From contig JBKPRA010000116.1 in NCBI GenBank assembly GCA_046734335.1, positions 1-16,749 on the forward strand: a stretch of DNA of 16,749 nucleotides. The letters are read 5' to 3'. A program made the translations under genes and the position numbers. This DNA is from DATBLE01 sp046734335 (lineage in GTDB: Bacteria > Actinomycetota > Thermoleophilia > Gaiellales > Gaiellaceae). The number at the start of each line of letters is the position of its first letter. Within the stretch, counting starts at the first letter, position 1. The notes below the pieces were generated by a model. It saw only the letters and a program-made list of their open reading frames with translations. It searched no databases and was not told the origin of the DNA. Shown piece by piece: positions 12,697-16,749 of the stretch.

Positions 12697-13545
12697 ATGG
12701 GCGGAGGGAAGGGAGCGCGCCGTCTGGTCGCCGGCGGCCTCGTCGGGGTCGCCCTGATCGCCGCAGTGGGGCTGGCCAGCCGCGCCCACACGCCCGCCGG
12801 CGGAGGCAACACGCGGACGATCAGCGAAGACGTCCTGCTCGAGTACCTGCTGCTCTTCTTCGTCGCGCTCGCAGTCGTCGTCCTGCCCGTCGCGATCTAC
12901 ATGTTCGTGACCGGCCGCGAGGAGGAACGCCCGACCCTGCCCGCACGGAAGAACTGGGTGCTGGCGGTCTTCGTCTCCATGATCGTCGGCAGCGTGGTCG
13001 CGGTCCTGCTGCTCAGGTATCTCCACGACCACCACGGCGCTCACGACAACCCGGTGAGCCAGCTGGCCGGCCTCGCCAAGCACGGATCCAAGACGACTGG
13101 AGTGGTGCAGTTCGACTGGGGGCCGGTGATCGTCGTCGCGACCTTGGCCGTGGTCGCCCTCGGCGCAGCCGCCTGGTTCGCGGTCGAGCGCCGCCGGGTC
13201 CATCGGAGGACAGAACTGCCCACGGCCGAGCTCGCCCTCGCGCTGGAGCGGACGATCGCCGACCTCCGCGCCGAGGCGGATCCTCGCAAGGCCGTGATCG
13301 CCGCCTACGCACAGATGGAGCGGGCGCTCGCCGAGGCGGAGCTCCCGCGCGGGCCGGCCGAGGCGCCGCGCGAGTACCTCGGCCGGGTCCTGCCCGAGGT
13401 GGGGGCCTCGACGGCGTCGGTCGAGCGCCTGACGGAGCTGTTCGAGCGGGCGAAGTTCAGCCCACACGCGATCGACGCCGCGATGAAGGAGGAGGCGATC
13501 GACGCCCTCGAGTCGCTGCGGGACGAGTTGCGGGGCGCCTCCTGA
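12697..13545 (+). CDS. DUF4129 domain membrane protein
   Basis: A 282-residue protein with a basic start and hydrophobic segments at about 8-27, 47-72, 87-107 and 143-163, then a cytoplasmic-type domain of the DUF4129 family at about 195-280: KAVIAAYAQMERALAEAELPRG, EYLGRVLPE and FERAKFSPHAI are its usual landmarks. A histidine-rich stretch (YLHDHHGAHD, 108-117) sits between the third and fourth segments. DUF4129 proteins are commonly encoded with MoxR ATPases, DUF58 proteins and transglutaminases, as here, in systems thought to act on envelope or polysaccharide assembly. No activity is known from sequence. ATG at 12697 follows a TACCAT box by 6 bases, so this may start the operon. The next gene starts at or just after its stop. 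Confidence 0.85.
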   Translation: MGGGKGARRLVAGGLVGVALIAAVGLASRAHTPAGGGNTRTISEDVLLEYLLLFFVALAVVVLPVAIYMFVTGREEERPTLPARKNWVLAVFVSMIVGSVVAVLLLRYLHDHHGAHDNPVSQLAGLAKHGSKTTGVVQFDWGPVIVVATLAVVALGAAAWFAVERRRVHRRTELPTAELALALERTIADLRAEADPRKAVIAAYAQMERALAEAELPRGPAEAPREYLGRVLPEVGASTASVERLTELFERAKFSPHAIDAAMKEEAIDALESLRDELRGAS

Positions 13546-13574
13546 TCCGCCTGCCGACGTTCGTCGTCCTGGCA

Positions 13575-14051
13575 GTGGTCGCCACGCTGGGGCTCGGGAT
13601 CGCGGTCGCATTCTTCCCCGGCGATGCTGCGCTCGCGGTCGATGTCTGGCTGCTCGTGATGGGGACGCTCGCCCTACTGCTCGCAATCGCCCGCACGCTC
13701 GGCGCGCTACCTCCCGAGCGACCGACCCGCCTCGACGCAGCCCCGCCCGGACTGCTGCACCAGACCCGGCCACGCGAGCTCGCCAAGCTCGAGCGCGAGG
13801 TCGGGCTGTCGACCGAGACGGCGTTCGACGCCTACTACCGCTTGCGGCCGACCGTGCGCCGGGTGGCCGCTGCACGCCTTCGGCTGCGCGGCATCGACCT
13901 CGACGCGTCGACAGGCACGGCCGAGTCGCTGCTCGGACCGGAGGCCTGGAACCTCGTCCGCGCCGACCTGGCCCGGCCGCGCGACCACGACGCGCCCGGG
14001 CTGACCCTCGACGAGATCGCGGTCGTCGTCGACGCCGTCGAGGCCTTGTGA
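13575..14051 (+). CDS. Small membrane protein in MoxR operon, function unknown
   Basis: A protein of at least 158 residues with two hydrophobic segments near the N-terminus and a charged cytoplasmic-type part (about 50-158) containing LEREVGLSTETAFDAYYRLRP and RRVAAARLRLRGIDLDA. I know of no function. GTG at 13575 is the first standard start, but it cuts the first membrane helix short and has no ribosome binding site. The frame stays open upstream to a CTG at 13542, which overlaps the previous stop (CTGA) in the way other genes here overlap (GTGA); from there the protein would have 169 residues and a complete first helix. The stop lies 64 bases before moxR and carries one copy of a repeat used in the moxR start hairpin. 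Confidence 0.72.
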   Translation: MVATLGLGIAVAFFPGDAALAVDVWLLVMGTLALLLAIARTLGALPPERPTRLDAAPPGLLHQTRPRELAKLEREVGLSTETAFDAYYRLRPTVRRVAAARLRLRGIDLDASTGTAESLLGPEAWNLVRADLARPRDHDAPGLTLDEIAVVVDAVEAL

Positions 14052-14093
14052 AGTCGTTCGCCTTCGGCTGGCTCCCGTTCAGCCCCCTCCCCG

Positions 14094-14120
14094 TTCACAA
14101 GCCGGAGACCGGCTTGTGAA
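14094..14120 (+). promoter_or_regulatory. Perfect 12-bp hairpin over the moxR ribosome binding site and start
   Basis: Arms TTCACAAGCCGG (14094-14105) and CCGGCTTGTGAA (14109-14120) pair without mismatch around an AGA loop. The GGAG Shine-Dalgarno (14104-14107) straddles stem and loop, and the GTG start (14116-14118) lies in the 3' arm. CTTGTGAAG recurs at 14045-14053, around the preceding stop, giving the left arm a second possible partner. Confidence 0.7.
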
Positions 14121-15072
14121 GATCGCCGAGGTCGCCGAGCGCTCGTCCCGGCTCCTCGACGAGGTCGAGCGCGCGGTCGTTGGCAAGCGCGACGCACTCG
14201 AGCTCGTCCTCCTCGGCCTGCTGGCCGACGGCCACGTCCTGATCGAGGATTTCCCCGGTCTGGCGAAGACACTGATGGCGCGGTCGTTCGCGCAGGCGAC
14301 GGGCCTCGGCTTCGGCCGGATCCAGTTCACGCCCGACCTGATGCCCTCCGACGTGACCGGATCGTCGATCTACAACCAGCGCACCGCCGACTTCGAGTTC
14401 CGCCCCGGGCCGATCTTCACGAACCTTCTCCTCGCCGACGAGATCAACCGCGCCCCGCCGAAGACGCAGGCGGCGCTGCTCGAGGCCATGCAGGAGCATC
14501 AGGTGACGAGCGAGGGCCTGACGCGCAGGCTGGAGCGGCCGTTCCTCGTGCTCGCCACCCAGAACCCGATCGAGCACGAGGGCACGTATCCGCTGCCCGA
14601 GGCGCAGCTCGACCGGTTCCTCCTGCGGATATCCGTCGGTTACCCGTCGCGCGAGCACGAGCTCGGCATCCTCGAGCAGCGGCGCGACCGCCGGGTCGAC
14701 GAGGTCGTTCTCGACCAGGTGGTCGACACCGCCGAGCTGCGCGAGATGCAGCAGGCGCTCGAGGACGTGTACGTCGCCGAGAGCCTCGGCTACTACATCG
14801 TCGACGTCGTCCGTGCGACGCGCGACGCCGCCAGCGTGCAGGTCGGCGCGAGCCCGCGCGGGACGCTGGCGATCCTCAAGCTCGCCCGCGCCCGGGCGGT
14901 GCTGGACGGCCGCGATTTCGTCGTCCCCGACGACGTCAAGGCGGTAGCCGGCCCGGCGCTCGCACACCGGCTGTCGCTCAGGCCCGAGCTCTGGGTTCAG
15001 CAGGTCCGCGCCGAGGACGTCGTCGCGGAGCGGCTGGAGACCGTGCCGACCCCGCCGGCGGAAGACCAGTGA
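14116..15072 (+). CDS. MoxR-family AAA+ ATPase
   Basis: A 318-residue cytoplasmic AAA+ ATPase of the MoxR type, thought to act as a chaperone that activates or assembles partner proteins with a DUF58 or von Willebrand A-like partner. The MoxR-form Walker A is EDFPGLAKT (residues 44-52, Lys51), Walker B LLLADE (104-109) followed by INRAPPKTQAALLEAM, and sensor 1 is LATQNP (146-151). The C-terminal lid (about 225-305) holds SPRGTLAILKLARARAVL. Length is normal. GTG at 14116 is used, with GGAG 8 bases upstream; both lie inside a perfect hairpin, suggesting restricted translation. The stop overlaps the DUF58 gene (GTGA). Confidence 0.95.
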   Translation: MKIAEVAERSSRLLDEVERAVVGKRDALELVLLGLLADGHVLIEDFPGLAKTLMARSFAQATGLGFGRIQFTPDLMPSDVTGSSIYNQRTADFEFRPGPIFTNLLLADEINRAPPKTQAALLEAMQEHQVTSEGLTRRLERPFLVLATQNPIEHEGTYPLPEAQLDRFLLRISVGYPSREHELGILEQRRDRRVDEVVLDQVVDTAELREMQQALEDVYVAESLGYYIVDVVRATRDAASVQVGASPRGTLAILKLARARAVLDGRDFVVPDDVKAVAGPALAHRLSLRPELWVQQVRAEDVVAERLETVPTPPAEDQ

Positions 15073-16337
15073 CCCGCGAGGCGTCGCCGAGGATCGCGGC
15101 CTACGCCGTGCTCGGCGGGCTCGCGCTCGTCGCCGCGCTGGTCACGCGTCGGCCGGAGCTCGCCGCGCTCGGAGCACCGTTCCTGCTCGTCCTGGGCGTC
15201 GGACTCCTCACCGCCACCGATCCCGAGCTCCGGGCGTCGGTGGCGCTCGACCGCGACCGCCTCATCGAGAGCGACGAGCTGAGAGTCAAGATCGAGCTCG
15301 AGGCCACGCGCCCGATCGCACGCCTCGAGGTTCTGCTCGAGCTCCCGCCGGGGCTCGTCGTCACGGACGGCGACAACCCGACCGCCGTACGGGTCGCAGG
15401 TCCGCGGACACTCTCCGTGGGGCTTCGGGTCGAGCGTTGGGGTGCCTATTCCATCGGCGACCTGACCGTCCGCGCGCGCGACCCGCTCGGCCTGTTCGCG
15501 CGCAGCGGCCGGATCCGGGCCGCCCGCCCGATCAAGGTCTACCCCACCAATGAGTCCCTGCGGCGCCTCTTGCGTCCGGCTGAGACCCAGCTCTACTCGG
15601 GCGACGAGCTGGCCCGGACCAAGGGCGAAGGGCTGGAGTTCGCCGACCTGCGGCCGTTCATGTTCGGCGATCGCGTCCGCCGGATCAACTGGCGGGCGAG
15701 CGCGCGTCGCGGCGAGCTGTGGGTGAACGAGCAGCACCCGGAGCGGAACGTCGACGTGGTCCTCTTCGTGGACAGCTTCGCCGAGGTGCGGCGTGGCTCG
15801 TCGAGCACACTCGACCTCGCGGTCCGCGCGGCGGCGACGCTCGCCGCCCGCTACACGAGACGTCGCGATCGCGTCGGGCTCGTCTCGTTCGGCGGCTATC
15901 TGCGCTGGCTGGAGCCCGGCGGTGGGCTCGTCCAGCTGTACCGGATCGTGGACGCACTGCTCGACACCGAGATCACGCTCAGCCACGCGTGGAAGGAGAT
16001 CGACCACGTCCCGGCCCGGACGCTGCCGCCGCAGGCGCTGGTGGTCGCGCTCACACCGTTGCTCGACGAGCGCTCGATCCGCGCGCTGCTCGATCTGCGT
16101 GCCCGCGGCTTCGACCTGGACGTGATCGAGCTGTCGCCGGCCGGGTTCATCGACCCGGGAACGGCCGAAGCCGAGCAAGTGGCCTACCGGCTGTGGCGGC
16201 TCCAGCGCGAGGCCCTGCGGGCGCGCTTCCACGCTGCGGGAGTGCCCGTCGTCGAGTGGCGAGAGGGCGACCCCCTCGCCCGCCCGATCGAGGAGGTGAC
16301 GGCATTCCGGCGGAACGCCACGCTCGCTCGCGCGTGA
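15069..16337 (+). CDS. DUF58 domain protein, membrane-anchored partner of MoxR
   Basis: A 422-residue protein with two hydrophobic segments near the N-terminus (about 9-25 and 31-49), a beta-rich region (55-150), the DUF58 signature GEGLEFADLRPFMFGDRVRRINWRASAR (187-213 region) and a von Willebrand A-like fold afterwards. The usual metal-site motif DxSxS is degenerate here (VLFVDSFAE, about 232-239), so metal binding may be lost. DUF58 and MoxR proteins are encoded together and are believed to interact. GTG at 15069 overlaps the moxR stop. A Pro-rich but otherwise conserved C-terminus ends in a further 4-base overlap with the next gene, so moxR, this gene and the next are one coupled unit. 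Confidence 0.92.
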   Translation: MTREASPRIAAYAVLGGLALVAALVTRRPELAALGAPFLLVLGVGLLTATDPELRASVALDRDRLIESDELRVKIELEATRPIARLEVLLELPPGLVVTDGDNPTAVRVAGPRTLSVGLRVERWGAYSIGDLTVRARDPLGLFARSGRIRAARPIKVYPTNESLRRLLRPAETQLYSGDELARTKGEGLEFADLRPFMFGDRVRRINWRASARRGELWVNEQHPERNVDVVLFVDSFAEVRRGSSSTLDLAVRAAATLAARYTRRRDRVGLVSFGGYLRWLEPGGGLVQLYRIVDALLDTEITLSHAWKEIDHVPARTLPPQALVVALTPLLDERSIRALLDLRARGFDLDVIELSPAGFIDPGTAEAEQVAYRLWRLQREALRARFHAAGVPVVEWREGDPLARPIEEVTAFRRNATLARA

Positions 16338-16749
16338 CGCTCGCACTCGCAGCGATCACGGGAGCGGCCGGACTGACGGTCTACGCGGCGGTGGTTGCGA
16401 CACGCCTGGGCGGCCTGTTGGCGATGATCGGCGTCGTCGGCGTCGCCGTCCTCGCAGCTGCGCTGGCTCTGCGGCTGCCGGCCCTGGTCACGCCGGGTCT
16501 GGCGCTGCTCGGAGCCGAGTACGCCGGCCTGTTCGTCATACGCGGTGACACGCTCGACGTGCGCGCGCCGCTCTACGGGGCCGCGTTCCTCGTGGTCGCC
16601 GAGCTCGCCTTCGCGGCCATCGAGCTGCGGGCGGGGCGGGCGGAGCCGGGGCTCGTCGCGCGGCGGGTCGCGGTGCTGGCCGGCGCTGCGGCCGCGGGCG
16701 TGATCGTCGGACTGGTCGTGCTCGCGGCCGCGGCAGCGCCGCTGGACGG
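16334..16749 (+). CDS. Integral membrane protein, N-terminal part (runs off window end)
   Basis: An open frame starts at GTG 16334, overlapping the DUF58 stop (GTGA), and is still open at the last base (138 full codons). The visible part is strongly hydrophobic: helices at about 3-20, 25-45, 49-66, 74-91 and 108-134, joined by short loops, with a charged loop RAGRAEPG in the fourth gap. No domain is recognisable. In MoxR/DUF58/DUF4129 operons the next gene is often a membrane protein or a transglutaminase-like protein with N-terminal membrane helices, which this could be; the window ends before any catalytic domain would appear. Confidence 0.7.
   Translation, partial: MTLALAAITGAAGLTVYAAVVATRLGGLLAMIGVVGVAVLAAALALRLPALVTPGLALLGAEYAGLFVIRGDTLDVRAPLYGAAFLVVAELAFAAIELRAGRAEPGLVARRVAVLAGAAAAGVIVGLVVLAAAAAPLD

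Noticed and set aside
12571..13875. Long minus-strand frame opposite the DUF4129 gene
   Set aside because: Arg-rich composition without domains, and the plus strand has real membrane helices and DUF4129 landmarks.
14997..16346. Long minus-strand frame opposite the DUF58 gene
   Set aside because: It is a GC-rich antisense shadow; the plus strand shows the DUF58 signature and coupled starts.
1..16749. CRISPR arrays, insertion sequences, tRNA or rRNA genes, phage genes
   Set aside because: No repeated spacer arrays, transposase motifs, cloverleaf-like segments or phage proteins were seen on reading both strands.

Overview
This is a high-GC, gene-dense bacterial stretch with no rRNA, tRNA, CRISPR array or mobile element that I can see. 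Many GTG starts, many 4-base stop/start overlaps, leaderless-type TANNNT boxes, a DUF4129/MoxR/DUF58 operon and a DsbA-like plus VKOR pair suggest an actinobacterial-type genome, perhaps Thermoleophilia (Gaiellales or Solirubrobacterales). That placement is inference from gene style, not proof. No stretch longer than 300 bases lacks a gene or regulatory element.

Layout. (1) 1-314, minus: the N-terminal part of L-threonine 3-dehydrogenase, cut by the window edge. (2) 406-1906, plus: an anchored DsbA-like thioredoxin-fold protein overlapping a VKOR-type membrane oxidoreductase (an extracytoplasmic disulfide pair), then a small four-cysteine protein. (3) 1909-3846, minus: a methyltransferase, an NADPH-dependent FMN reductase and a YceI protein, read divergently from a MarR regulator (3905-4378). 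Two near-palindromes lie in and next to the divergent promoter gap. (4) 4381-5552, minus: a NIPSNAP protein and a second methyltransferase. (5) 5582-7536, plus: a small CopD/DUF4149-like membrane protein, a class II aldolase-family protein with an extra N-terminal domain, and a glyoxalase-fold protein. (6) 7537-10996, minus: a molybdate operon in the order HTH-Mop regulator, ferritin-like exported protein, modA, modB, modC, all overlapping. (7) 11067-12677, plus: promoter, TPP riboswitch, a short leader reading frame and cytX, a presumed hydroxymethylpyrimidine (thiamin precursor) importer. (8) 12697-16749, plus: DUF4129 protein, small membrane protein, MoxR AAA+ ATPase, DUF58 protein and a membrane protein running off the end.

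How parts work together. The mod operon would import molybdate and sense it through the Mop domain of its first gene; a perfect palindrome centred on that gene's start codon is its likely operator. The TPP riboswitch would switch off precursor uptake when thiamin pyrophosphate is abundant. Its Shine-Dalgarno core overlaps the riboswitch 3' end and serves a 43-codon leader whose stop overlaps the cytX start, so cytX seems controlled through translation of a leader. The MoxR operon probably handles folding or assembly of envelope proteins; its moxR start lies inside a perfect 12-bp hairpin.

The observations most worth a second look are the cytX leader, the moxR hairpin, the paired MarR operator-like sites, and the ferritin-like protein inside a molybdate operon.
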